Source: Coprenecus sp902388455
GTDB taxonomy: Bacteria; Bacteroidota; Bacteroidia; Bacteroidales; UBA932
Assembly: GCA_963931615.1 (NCBI GenBank)
Contig: OZ007032.1
Span: 1 to 64,000 of the forward strand
Direction: 5' to 3'
Length of the DNA stretch: 64,000 bases
This document shows, one piece after another, positions 8,653 through 18,235 of the stretch. The translations under genes were made by a program, and so were the position numbers. Below the pieces are notes generated by a model. The model was given only the letters and a program-made list of their open reading frames with translations, made no database searches and was not told where the DNA came from. Numbering within the stretch: position 1 is the stretch's first letter; every line of letters begins with the position of its first letter.

Positions 8653-8684
8653 CAGGTTGCGAAAAAGTGTTGCATTTTGCAATA
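8637..8684 (+). repeat. two direct copies of a 15-bp palindromic motif
   Basis: TTGCATTTTGCAATA occurs at 8637-8651 and again at 8670-8684, exactly 33 bp apart (about three helical turns). Each copy contains the palindrome TTGCA-TTT-TGCAA. They lie at the end of the RibD-like gene, upstream of the helix-turn-helix gene cluster, and look like operator or recombination-accessory sites. Confidence 0.7.
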
Positions 8685-8807
8685 CTCTGAAAATCCTCAA
8701 ATTTCACGCTGAAAATTTTTATTTCACTGATACACAATGATGTATCGGTGTCTTTTCGTGTCATTCCATGTCATTGGCACGCAGGATGCCATTTAATAAG
8801 TATAACC

Positions 8808-8819
8808 TGTTGCGCAACA
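8808..8819 (+). promoter_or_regulatory. 12-bp perfect palindrome upstream of the HTH operon
   Basis: TGTTGCGCAACA is a perfect palindrome 44 bases before the first helix-turn-helix gene. It shares the TTGC/GCAA half-site with the two motifs at 8637-8684. It is a candidate operator for one of the three small DNA-binding proteins that follow. Confidence 0.45.
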
Positions 8820-8862
8820 CGGTGTAAATAACCCGATTATTCACACTTAAACAGATTATACG

Positions 8863-9180
8863 ATGTTACAGATAAATAGTGAAACCGCCCACAAGATGTT
8901 CATCCAACTGATGGAACGCTTCGATAAGATAGAGAAGATGCTGGAGCGACAGAACAAAATGAAGGAGTGTCTCGATGGCGACACGCTGCTGGATAACTAC
9001 GACCTGAGCAAACTGCTTGGCGTGACTCACCGTACCCTTGCACGCTACCGCCAGAAGAAACTTATCCGCTACTATATGATTGACGGACGCACATACTACA
9101 AGGCTTCCGAGGTCAAGGACTTCTTCGAGCAGAAGGGCTTGCCACTTCCGGCAAGCATGAGAAATAACATCAATTTCTAA
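8863..9180 (+). CDS. excisionase-like helix-turn-helix protein 1
   Basis: A 105-residue protein. The N-terminal 35 residues form an amphipathic, probably coiled-coil helix (MFIQLMERFDKIEKMLERQ). Residues 45-95 are a MerR/excisionase-type winged helix-turn-helix with DLSKLLGVTHRTLARYRQKK, then the wing residues of GRTYYKASEVKDFF. Such proteins act as recombination directionality factors or regulators in Bacteroides integrative elements. It is the first of three related genes that face the integrases. The two genes behind it are paralogues rather than copies. Confidence 0.75.
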   Translation: MLQINSETAHKMFIQLMERFDKIEKMLERQNKMKECLDGDTLLDNYDLSKLLGVTHRTLARYRQKKLIRYYMIDGRTYYKASEVKDFFEQKGLPLPASMRNNINF

Positions 9181-9200
9181 CCTCTAAACAACTATAGAAT

Positions 9201-9497
9201 ATGGAAATCGTATGTATAGACAAAAAGGCATTTGATGAGATATGCAGCCATATCAGTGAGTTTGAGGATAGAGTGAACAGATTGTGTGCTACCCGTAAGG
9301 ATCTTGGACTCAAGAACTGGATGGATAACCAGGATGTGTGCCAGATACTCCGCATCTCGAAGCGAACACTGCAAGTGTACCGAGAGAAGGGCTTGATACC
9401 GTTTGCACGCATCAAACACAAGATATTCTACAAACCCGAGGATATTCAGAGATTTATTGACAGTACTTATCACCCCATTAAAAAGAAGAGACCATGA
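9201..9497 (+). CDS. excisionase-like helix-turn-helix protein 2
   Basis: A 98-residue paralogue of the preceding gene: an N-terminal helix, then DVCQILRISKRTLQVYREKG with the wing KIFYKPEDIQRFID. It starts 20 bases after gene 1, and its last four bases overlap gene 3 (ATGA), so the three are one operon. The expected role is DNA bending or directionality control for the tyrosine recombinases, or regulation; that is inferred from family and position. Confidence 0.75.
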   Translation: MEIVCIDKKAFDEICSHISEFEDRVNRLCATRKDLGLKNWMDNQDVCQILRISKRTLQVYREKGLIPFARIKHKIFYKPEDIQRFIDSTYHPIKKKRP

Positions 9498-9805
9498 GCA
9501 ACTTTTTTATAGACAAGACCGATCCGCATATAGCAGAGATTCTTGAGCGTCTAAGACGAGTAAACAAGATTCTCCACAAGACGGAGACTCTGGTACAACC
9601 TACATTGAACAATGAGAGGTTCCTGACTGATGAGGAACTCTCCAAGATACTCAGAGTGAGTCGCCGCACATTGCAGGAGTATCGCTCGGCAGGTGCAATA
9701 CCTTACTACCTTGTTCAGGGCAAGGCTCTTTACAAGGAGTCAGAGATTGAAAAGATTCTCAATGATTCCCATAAACGCTGCGTAGAGGAACAGCGATGGG
9801 TATGA
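9494..9805 (+). CDS. excisionase-like helix-turn-helix protein 3
   Basis: A 103-residue third paralogue with the core ELSKILRVSRRTLQEYRSAG and wing ALYKESEIEKIL. It overlaps gene 2 by four bases. It ends just before a hairpin shared with the convergent integrase gene. Three adjacent proteins of one fold in one operon suggests that they act together or at different sites of the same recombination complex. Confidence 0.75.
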   Translation: MSNFFIDKTDPHIAEILERLRRVNKILHKTETLVQPTLNNERFLTDEELSKILRVSRRTLQEYRSAGAIPYYLVQGKALYKESEIEKILNDSHKRCVEEQRWV

Positions 9806-9808
9806 CCC

Positions 9809-9852
9809 GAAACAATAGCAACGACCCCGCTTAAGGCCGTTGCTATCGTTTC
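9809..9852. terminator. convergent hairpin between the HTH operon and the integrase
   Basis: Arms 9809-9823 and 9838-9852 pair at fourteen of fifteen positions. The hairpin sits between two convergent genes and includes the integrase stop codon. T-runs on either side are short, so it is a probable but not ideal bidirectional terminator. Confidence 0.55.
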
Positions 9853-11162
9853 TATACTGTTGTTGTCCGTTTCCATTTGATACATCTCTCAAACTTCAGT
9901 CCTTCATCTGCGAGTTCTATTTTCTTGTCGGCTGTAACCTCTCGCAGACGTTTCATGTCCTCATCAACCTTTTTGTCCGTAACATGAGCATATATCTGTG
10001 TAGTCGTGATGGAGGTATGACCCATCATCTTGCTTACTGTTTCTATTGGTACGCCGAGCGATAAAGTCATATGTGTTCCGAAATTATGACGGGCTTTGTG
10101 AAAGGTCAGATGGAAGCCGTACTCTTTACCTAATTCTCCTGTCAATTTAATGAGATATTCACGGCAATAGAGGTTGAAGACTTTATCTCCCTGTCGCTCG
10201 TGCTTATACTTTTCAATAATGCGAAGAGGCACATCCAACAATCGAATAGATGACAACGTGTCAGTTTTCTTTCGCTTGATGTGTATCCACCAGCTGCCAT
10301 CTTCTGCCTGTGTTATATCGTTCACGGATAACCGTCTTAAATCAGCGTATGCTAATCCTGTAAAGGTGGAGAATATAAACCAGTCGCGTACCCGTTCCAA
10401 TTGGGGCTTATCCACAGGAGTAGACATCAATGTCTTGAGGTCTTCCAACTTCATGTGCCGACTTTTACGTTTGGGGAGTTCCGGATGCAGACGGCAATAT
10501 GGATCTCTGCGCAATGTTCCTTGACTGACGGCTCGCATTGTCATCTTTTTCAGCCTATACAAATGTTCGTGTACCGTCTTGGGACTTAGACGGCAATCGC
10601 TTTGCAGGAATATCTCAAAGTCGTCATAGAACACCTTGTCAAGGCTTCGCAATGTGACATCTTCCACACCCCGTTTCTCCTGAATAAACGCTGCAAGGTG
10701 CTTGTATGAGCGTTGATAACAATCGTAGGTCTCCTTGATTCTATCCACACCAACACGCTTCTTAAACTCCTCGTTATGCTCAAGGAAGAGGGCAAGCAGT
10801 GTTACGGGCTTTTGTCCGATACCCTTGACTGCGTTCTTGACAAGTTCTGCGGTAACAAAGCCTAAACTCTTCTTGATATGGTTATAGTGTTCGGTTATCT
10901 CTTTGGTAAGTTCGTCAATGGCTCTGTTTACCGTTACAGCATTCTCGCTGCGACCATCAGCACTTCCTTTCTCAGGATTCCAGATGGCAGGATTAACGGA
11001 TACTTTTGTGCCGATTTGTTCCCATTCGGCATCAATACTGACCTTACACAATAGTTGGCACATACCATCCTTGCGTACTTTCGTGCGGTTGATGTAGAAC
11101 AATATGGCGAAGGTACTGCGACGCTTCGTGTTCTGGTTAGCTGTATTCTTGTCTGTTTTCAT
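9852..11162 (-). CDS. tyrosine recombinase (integrase) A
   Basis: A 436-residue phage-type integrase of the Bacteroides mobile-element group. An N-terminal arm-binding domain (FAILFYINRTKVRKDGMCQL) and a SAM-like core-binding domain (residues 110-210) precede the catalytic domain. Catalytic residues are visible: Arg in TGLAYADLRRL, the HKARHNFGTHM box (His-x-x-Arg), His in MMGHTSITTTQ and the nucleophile Tyr in TTQIYAHV. It should cut and join the element ends. It lies 21 bases downstream of integrase B on the same strand, so the two probably share a transcript. Confidence 0.9.
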   Translation of the reverse strand: MKTDKNTANQNTKRRSTFAILFYINRTKVRKDGMCQLLCKVSIDAEWEQIGTKVSVNPAIWNPEKGSADGRSENAVTVNRAIDELTKEITEHYNHIKKSLGFVTAELVKNAVKGIGQKPVTLLALFLEHNEEFKKRVGVDRIKETYDCYQRSYKHLAAFIQEKRGVEDVTLRSLDKVFYDDFEIFLQSDCRLSPKTVHEHLYRLKKMTMRAVSQGTLRRDPYCRLHPELPKRKSRHMKLEDLKTLMSTPVDKPQLERVRDWFIFSTFTGLAYADLRRLSVNDITQAEDGSWWIHIKRKKTDTLSSIRLLDVPLRIIEKYKHERQGDKVFNLYCREYLIKLTGELGKEYGFHLTFHKARHNFGTHMTLSLGVPIETVSKMMGHTSITTTQIYAHVTDKKVDEDMKRLREVTADKKIELADEGLKFERCIKWKRTTTV

Positions 11163-11183
11163 ATATAGTCGTTTTAATGGTTG

Positions 11184-12407
11184 TCAAATGGCGATTGTAA
11201 AGCGTTCACTAATCTTGTTGTCTAATCTCTTGGTATCAGCATTTATCTTGTCATCGGTAACTTTCGCATAAATCTGAGTGGTATCAACCCGTGTATGTCC
11301 CAGCATCTTGCTGACCGTTTCCAATGGCACACCGTGAGATAGGGTGATCTCCGTAGCATATGTATGTCTGGCGGCATGAAAGACTATTCTTCGCTCAATA
11401 CCGCATATTGCAGCAATCTTTTTCAGGGAAAGATTTACATCAGAATTACAATACATGGGCAACAGCTTTCCGTTAGGCTCTACATCACGATACTTTTTAA
11501 GTATATGAATAGGTACATCAAGGAGCGGCACTTCATACTCGACCTTGGTCTTCTTACGAGTTGTTCTTATCCACAGTGTACCTTCCTCGTCCGTAACCAA
11601 ATCCTCATTGGTCAGCAGACGCATATCTCCGTATGAGATACCCGTGTAGCATGAGAAGAGGAACAGGTCACGAATAATATAGAGTCTTGCATTATGCAAG
11701 GGTGTTGTCATCATCAGTTCCAGTTCCTCTGCCGTGAGATACTTCTGTTCACGCTGTGGACGTTCAGGTTCATATCCCCAAAATGGATTGAAGGTAAGAA
11801 TACCGTCTGCTATGGCTTCATTGATAATGGTTCTAAAAGAGGTCGTAAGATGGACTATCGTACCAAGAGCCAAATGGCAGTCGGTTCGTAAGTGAAGATC
11901 ATATTTCTCGATAAACGAACGATCCAATGCCGTAAAGGGAATATCGGTCAGTTTGTATTTCTCATTGAGGAATTTCTCAACATGCATATAGGCGTATTTG
12001 TAAGCACGCAGAGAACCTGCGACACGGTTCACACCTACACGCTTCTCGAAATTCTTGATGAAGGTGCGGAAATAACTCATCAAGGTCTGCTGCCCTGAAG
12101 CCATACCCAAAAGCAGACACTTGACATCTTCGGCAGTTACTCCTTCTCGTATTGCCGATTGTTCTTGATAGATATGTAGAGCCGAGGCTCTGATCTCGTC
12201 TAACTGACGATTGATTTCGCGTGCTGCGACACTCTTACCTGTAGCACGACCGGAGTGCCACATCGTATGTGGTACCGACATTTTCACACTGAATGCCGTC
12301 TCGGAGTACTTGCCGACATTCAATCTTGCCATTACGGGACAGTTTCCTTTGGCATCTGCTTCGCTCTTTTTGAGGTAGAACGACACCTTTACATCTACCT
12401 GATTCAT
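11184..12407 (-). CDS. tyrosine recombinase (integrase) B
   Basis: A 407-residue second tyrosine recombinase, with the same architecture as its downstream neighbour but diverged. It shows Arg in TGISYGDMRLL, the FHAARHTYATEI box, GHTRVDTTQIYAKV with the nucleophile Tyr, and an N-terminal arm-binding domain (VKVSFYLKKSEADAKGNCPV). As the outermost gene it is probably next to the attachment site. Why the element needs two is unknown: both may be needed together, or one may be left from a stacked insertion. Confidence 0.9.
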   Translation of the reverse strand: MNQVDVKVSFYLKKSEADAKGNCPVMARLNVGKYSETAFSVKMSVPHTMWHSGRATGKSVAAREINRQLDEIRASALHIYQEQSAIREGVTAEDVKCLLLGMASGQQTLMSYFRTFIKNFEKRVGVNRVAGSLRAYKYAYMHVEKFLNEKYKLTDIPFTALDRSFIEKYDLHLRTDCHLALGTIVHLTTSFRTIINEAIADGILTFNPFWGYEPERPQREQKYLTAEELELMMTTPLHNARLYIIRDLFLFSCYTGISYGDMRLLTNEDLVTDEEGTLWIRTTRKKTKVEYEVPLLDVPIHILKKYRDVEPNGKLLPMYCNSDVNLSLKKIAAICGIERRIVFHAARHTYATEITLSHGVPLETVSKMLGHTRVDTTQIYAKVTDDKINADTKRLDNKISERFTIAI

Positions 12408-12841
12408 AACTCATTTCTTTGGTTGCAAAAATAAATTTTACAGAGTTAATGAACGGCATGTAGAATATAGCGGAACAAGGCAACAAGTACTTGACAATTA
12501 ATCTCATTCCCGTATTTTTCTTCCAACGAGAAAAAATGATTACCTTTGTCAGTGCAATGATAGAAAAAACAAGCGTTCTTTGTGGCTGTTGTAGGGTATG
12601 TGCAAGAGATTAAAGATGCTGTTTCTACCAAATTTCCATTCCATAAAAAGGCAACGGATAGGTAGCAATTCTTTCTCTAACACCCACCATATTCGGCTCC
12701 TTCTGCCAAATTTAACAATATGGTGAGGTAACACAAAAATAGTATATGTACCAACCACTTATCAAATTTCACCCTCATCCTGCCATTATTACGCAAGTTC
12801 TTCGTATCTTTGGGGAACTTTTCAGGAAAAATTTCGGTACA
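12408..12841. other. 434-base junction between the element and chromosome
   Basis: No gene is supported here. On the minus strand the -7-like box TATTTTTG at 12426-12433 may serve integrase B, without a clear -33. On the plus strand TACCTTTG (12541-12548) and TATCTTTG (12805-12812) are promoter-like; the second fits the nitroreductase gene. The element end must lie in or near this stretch, but with the other end outside the window I cannot define the attachment core. Confidence 0.5.
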
Positions 12842-13582
12842 ATGGCAAGATTCAAGGATAGAAGAAGCATCCGGAAATACTCGCGGCGCGGGATTCCGGA
12901 GGAACTGATCGAGGCTCTGGCCGGGGAGGCTTCGAGGGCAGCGACCATGGGCAATATGCAGCTGTATTCTCTGGTGGTCACTGAGGATGGGCCGGAAAGG
13001 GAGGCTCTGGCAGCGGCGCACCATCATCAGCCGATGGTTCTGGAGGCTCCGGCGGTGCTGACGTTCTGCGCGGACTTTCACAGGTTCAGCCGGTGGTGTG
13101 AGGAACGGGACGCTGCGCCGGGCTACGGCAACTTTGTGTCCTTTATCAACGCTGCTACGGACACTCTGCTGTTCGCCCAGGCGTTCATCACTCTGGCGGA
13201 GGAGTGCGGTCTGGGTACCTGCATTCTCGGTACTACGGTCTACAATCCCGATAAGATCATCGAGGCCCTGCGCTTGCCGCCTTTGGTGGTGCCCGTGCTG
13301 ACCGTTACCCTCGGCTGGCCGGACGAGGCTCCGGAGCAGACTGACCGCCTGCCGGTGGAGGCCATCCTGCACGCCGGTCATTATCACGACTATACCGCGG
13401 AGGATATCGACCGCATCTACGCTGAGAAGGAGGCCCTTCCTGAGAGCAGTTATTTCGTGGAGCTCAACGGCACTGAGAACCTTGCCCAGGTCTTCACCCG
13501 CTTCCGTTTCACGCGGCAGGAATGCCTGGAGATGTCCGCGAAGATGCGGGAGGTTCTGAAGTCGCAGGGGTTCGGGGAATGA
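12842..13582 (+). CDS. nitroreductase-family NAD(P)H:FMN oxidoreductase
   Basis: A 246-residue flavin-dependent reductase of the nitroreductase fold. The N-terminus MARFKDRRSIRKYSRRGIP has the RRSIRKY signature that binds FMN phosphate. GNMQLYSLVV and the GLGTCILGT block (residues 120-150) are the other conserved flavin-site segments. An ORF open further upstream to 12746 overlaps the -7 box TATCTTTG at 12805-12812, so the start is placed at 12842. It is a monocistronic cytoplasmic enzyme; the physiological substrate is unknown. Its GC-rich codons contrast with the adjoining element, marking the return to host chromosome. Confidence 0.8.
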   Translation: MARFKDRRSIRKYSRRGIPEELIEALAGEASRAATMGNMQLYSLVVTEDGPEREALAAAHHHQPMVLEAPAVLTFCADFHRFSRWCEERDAAPGYGNFVSFINAATDTLLFAQAFITLAEECGLGTCILGTTVYNPDKIIEALRLPPLVVPVLTVTLGWPDEAPEQTDRLPVEAILHAGHYHDYTAEDIDRIYAEKEALPESSYFVELNGTENLAQVFTRFRFTRQECLEMSAKMREVLKSQGFGE

Positions 13583-13875
13583 GGTAAGGGCGGATAAACG
13601 GCAAACAGTAACAGTAAGTAGTGTGCCATCTCAAAAATGTAAAAGTTTGATGAGAGAATACCTCGTGTGCGGTTTAAGGGCAGTTGTGAGTGAGGACGGA
13701 CAAACGGTAAGTAGTGCATCACCCATAAACTGCAATAGTTTGGTGTATAAGGCTTTATGATGAGGACATGTGCTTTTCGGCATGCTCCGGACTGACGGCA
13801 AGCACACGCACCTTCCATAAGCCTCTGATTATTGAGTGATTACAAAACTACCCCGCGTCAGTACCGACCGTAAGT
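13583..13875 (+). repeat. two imperfect copies of a small hairpin repeat (copies A and B)
   Basis: Copy A at about 13600-13661 and copy B at about 13702-13745 share the AACGGTAAGTAGTG-type head followed by a hairpin. In A the hairpin closes CATC/GATG, in B CACC/GGTG, a compensatory change; inner AAA/TTT pairs are kept. Related copies occur near 60480 and, inverted, at 60611-60650. No gene is seen in this gap. Confidence 0.5.
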
Positions 13876-13906
13876 TTTGCTCAGATTGCCAAATATGTTA
13901 CTTTTG
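13876..13906 (+). promoter_or_regulatory. promoter of the DUF456 gene
   Basis: TTTG at 13876-13879, a 19-bp spacer, then TACTTTTG at 13899-13906: a full match to the Bacteroidetes housekeeping promoter, 30 bases before the start codon. Confidence 0.75.
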
Positions 13907-13935
13907 CGTACTGAAAGTTCAGACTGACGCACAAT

Positions 13936-14430
13936 ATGGAAATTTTCATCGACATAGTAGCTGTGATACTCGGCATCGTAGGCCTTCTCGGCTGTATTCT
14001 GCCCGTGCTGCCCGGCCCTCCGTGCAGTCTGGCAGGCATGTTTCTGCTCTTTCTCTGGGGCTCGCCATGCGCTCAAGACGACATCACCTGGCGTATGCTG
14101 ATCATCATGTTGATAGTCACGGTGGTGGTCACCGTCCTGGACTATGTGGTACCGGGTTGGCTGACTCGGGTGACCGGCGGTACGAAGTACGCTTCGCGCG
14201 GTGCGACGGCCGGCATGCTCGTGGGCATTCTGTTTTTCCCGCCCTGGGGCATGATCGCCGGAGCCTTCATCGGAGCCCTTGCCGCCGAGCTCTACTGGGG
14301 TGAGAAGAAGATGGGACAGGGTCTCAAGGCCGCCGCAGGCTCATTTTTGGGCTTCCTGCTCGGGACGGGCCTCAAGTTCGCTGCTTCCGGAGTGATGCTC
14401 TACTACATCGTCATCGCCCTCATCCCATAA
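13936..14430 (+). CDS. DUF456 family membrane protein
   Basis: A 164-residue polytopic inner-membrane protein of the DUF456 family, whose function is unknown. Hydrophobic segments lie at residues 3-25, 28-45, 55-75, 95-125 and 140-162. The family hallmarks are GLLGCILPVLPGPP near the N-terminus and a Gly-rich second half (GMIAGAFIGALAAEL). Length is normal. The start is close behind a strong promoter. It stands alone; nothing nearby points to its job. Confidence 0.8.
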   Translation: MEIFIDIVAVILGIVGLLGCILPVLPGPPCSLAGMFLLFLWGSPCAQDDITWRMLIIMLIVTVVVTVLDYVVPGWLTRVTGGTKYASRGATAGMLVGILFFPPWGMIAGAFIGALAAELYWGEKKMGQGLKAAAGSFLGFLLGTGLKFAASGVMLYYIVIALIP

Positions 14431-14439
14431 ATTATGCGA

Positions 14440-14499
14440 TTCTCATTATGAGAAATTCATTATGAAATTTGCATAATGAAAAATTCATAATTACATTTG
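14440..14499 (+). promoter_or_regulatory. nested AT-rich palindromes and promoter of the ATPase gene
   Basis: TTCTCATTATGAGAA (14440-14454) and TTCATTATGAA (14456-14466) are perfect palindromes with a one-base centre, and further ATTATGA/TCATAAT half-sites follow to about 14491. The -33 TTTG at 14468-14471 and -7 TACATTTG at 14492-14499 form the promoter. The palindromes could be operator sites for the gene that follows. Confidence 0.55.
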
Positions 14500-14531
14500 T
14501 GCCTGTAAACCATAGTAAATACAGGCGCGAT

Positions 14532-15683
14532 ATGAATCCTTTTATTATTGTCGGAGACGTTCCGAAAGAATACTTCTGTGACCGGGTAGCAGAATCAGAC
14601 CGCATAATCCGAAGTGTTACCGGAGGTGCAAATATGTGCCTTATCTCTGAGAGGCGGTTGGGCAAATCCAAACTCATCCGTTTCTGCTATGACAGGGAGG
14701 AGATATCTGAGAGATACTACACATTCTATGTAGATATTCTGCATACTGCATGTTTTCAGGAATTTACATACGAATTCGGTCAGGCTGTCTTCAACCGTCT
14801 GCGCTCCAGGAGCCGTAAGATGCTGCAGAACTTTGTCCATGGTCTTAAATCCATCAATGCGGAATTCGGCTTTGACCCGGTCAGCGGCCTTCCGACATTC
14901 AGCTTAGGGCTTGGAGACATATCCCGTCCTGAATATACGCTGACGGAGATATTCCAGTGTCTTGAGCAGGTTGACCGTCCGTGCATCGTGACTTTCGACG
15001 AGTTCCAGCAGATAGGCAAGTATCCTGAGAAAAATATCGAGGCCCTTCTCCGTTCGCATATACAGCATCTTGGCAATGTGAATTTTATATTCTCCGGCAG
15101 TGAGACCCACATGCTGTCGCAGATGTTCATGTCATCGGCCAGGCCGTTTTATCACAGTGCTTCGATGCTGGAACTGAAACCGATTGATCCCGAGAAATAT
15201 TCAGAATTCGTCATAAGACATTTTGAGAAAGGAAAGAAAAAAATTGCCCCGGAGGCAGTCAGCAAGGTGTACGGGCTTTTCGAAGGAAATACGTACTGTA
15301 TGCAGAAGACTTTTCACGAGGCATATGCGACCGTGCCCGAGGGTGGGGAATGTACAGTGGCGATATTGAGGGAGACTGTGGACTCCATCATAGAGGAGGC
15401 TTCTGTGGGCTATCGTATGATGCTCTCGGATATTCCGTTAAGGCAGAAGGAACTGTTGTATGCCGTAGCCGAGGATGTCCGTGCCCAAAAGATAATGGGG
15501 GTGGATTTCCTCCGCCGTCACTCTCTCGCCTCCAGCAGTGCAGTGCAGACTGCGGCGGCCAAGCTGACAAGTATGGAACTGCTGGCAGTCAGGGACGGAG
15601 TGTATTATGTCCCGGATATTCTTCTGAGAATGTTCCTGCAGCGGCTGATGAATCCTCAGAAGGAATTTTTCCCGGAAGAATGA
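14532..15683 (+). CDS. AAA-type ATPase, ORC/Cdc6-like fold
   Basis: A 383-residue ATPase. The nucleotide loop is a shortened Walker A (ERRLGKSKLIRF, residues 40-51) and Walker B is CIVTFDEFQQIG (about 155). FIFSGSETHMLSQMF resembles sensor 1, and a C-terminal winged-helix-like region follows (RRHSLASSSAVQTAAAKLTS). Such proteins form a large, poorly understood family in Bacteroidetes and archaea. The longer frame from 14469 overlaps the promoter, so the ATG at 14532 (MNPFIIVGDVPKEYF) is preferred. Its stop abuts the stop of the convergent gene with no gap. Function is unknown; binding of DNA ends or partner proteins is possible. Confidence 0.7.
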   Translation: MNPFIIVGDVPKEYFCDRVAESDRIIRSVTGGANMCLISERRLGKSKLIRFCYDREEISERYYTFYVDILHTACFQEFTYEFGQAVFNRLRSRSRKMLQNFVHGLKSINAEFGFDPVSGLPTFSLGLGDISRPEYTLTEIFQCLEQVDRPCIVTFDEFQQIGKYPEKNIEALLRSHIQHLGNVNFIFSGSETHMLSQMFMSSARPFYHSASMLELKPIDPEKYSEFVIRHFEKGKKKIAPEAVSKVYGLFEGNTYCMQKTFHEAYATVPEGGECTVAILRETVDSIIEEASVGYRMMLSDIPLRQKELLYAVAEDVRAQKIMGVDFLRRHSLASSSAVQTAAAKLTSMELLAVRDGVYYVPDILLRMFLQRLMNPQKEFFPEE

Positions 15684-16277
15684 TCAGATGGTGGTGTAGT
15701 TGCCGCGGGAGAGGACGATGATGCGGCAGGCCATCTCGAAAAATACGGCGCGGCGGAAGGTGTCGGGGAAGTCGGGGCCGCAGGCGACCTGTCCGTGGTT
15801 GGACATCAGGACAATGTCGTGGGCGGTGAGGGCTTCCACGACCGCAGCGGCGAGTTCCGGACTGCCGGGCGGGAGGAACGGCACCACCGGCACTTCACGG
15901 CCGACGTAGAGCGGTCCCTCGAGGGTGACGTTGAAGTCTGCCGGCTTGTCCTTCATGCAGGCCACGACCGTGGCGTAAGGGGACTGGAAGTGCAGGACGC
16001 AGCCGACTTCCGGCCTTTTCCGCATTGTCCCGAGGTGGAATCCGGCCTCCATCGTGGGATGCACTCCGTTCAGAGAGGTTCCGTCGCTGATGCGGCAGAG
16101 AGCGACCTGGTCCTCCCGCAGCTCCCCGAGCCAAGAGCCGGTCGCAGAGAGGAGGGCGCAGTCCTCATTGTCCTGACCCTTGCACCGCAGGGAAAGATTA
16201 CCGCTGCTGCAGGACAGCAGTCCGGCAGCAGCGGTCTTGTGTGCGCATTCGAGAAAATACCTGATTTCCTCTTCCAT
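15684..16277 (-). CDS. class II aldolase/adducin-family protein, metal site altered
   Basis: A 197-residue protein with the class II aldolase fold of L-fuculose-phosphate aldolase-like enzymes. SSGNLSLR binds the phosphate, HPTMEAGFHLG carries the catalytic acid region, and SNHGQVACG has the third metal His. The usual metal-binding HTHSPYAT is here HFQSPYAT, so the second zinc ligand is Gln. That may lower or change activity, or another residue may substitute. It starts four bases behind the sulfatase stop, so they form one operon, which suggests action on a sugar released from sulfated glycans. The true substrate is unknown. Confidence 0.75.
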   Translation of the reverse strand: MEEEIRYFLECAHKTAAAGLLSCSSGNLSLRCKGQDNEDCALLSATGSWLGELREDQVALCRISDGTSLNGVHPTMEAGFHLGTMRKRPEVGCVLHFQSPYATVVACMKDKPADFNVTLEGPLYVGREVPVVPFLPPGSPELAAAVVEALTAHDIVLMSNHGQVACGPDFPDTFRRAVFFEMACRIIVLSRGNYTTI

Positions 16278-16281
16278 TGTC

Positions 16282-17919
<1,638 letters not shown>

Positions 17920-18235
17920 TGTCTTTTTATTATGTTTGCCGGTATCGCGATGATACGGTAGTTTACCGTCCACAAATGTACGGTGTTTTTCGGGAATAGA
18001 CAATAGGGGGCGGAAGACAGGAGCCGGACGGGTCTGCGACCTCAGCAGGTTTGATGGCTCGGCTGCTAGGGTCAGGTGATTTTAATTTATCCGCAAATGA
18101 AATTGAGTTAAGGATGAGTAATCAGAAAAATTCACGAAAATCCTTGTAGATTAAAATATTAGTGGTATATTTGCAGCCCGCGAAAAGTGCGCGGAGACTA
18201 TTAGTTCATTGATTAACAACAAATTAATTAAACCA
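17920..18235. promoter_or_regulatory. divergent promoter region, sulfatase and rplC
   Basis: On the minus strand TTG (18001-18003), a 20-bp spacer and TACATTTG (17973-17980) form the sulfatase promoter. On the plus strand TTG (18144-18146), a 19-bp spacer and TATATTTG (18166-18173) form the promoter of the ribosomal gene cluster, 63 bases before rplC. No gene is present; notably rpsJ, which normally precedes rplC, is absent. Confidence 0.75.

Noticed and set aside
12557..12613. 18-codon Cys-rich ORF at the element junction
   Set aside because: Too short, with no support from spacing or family.
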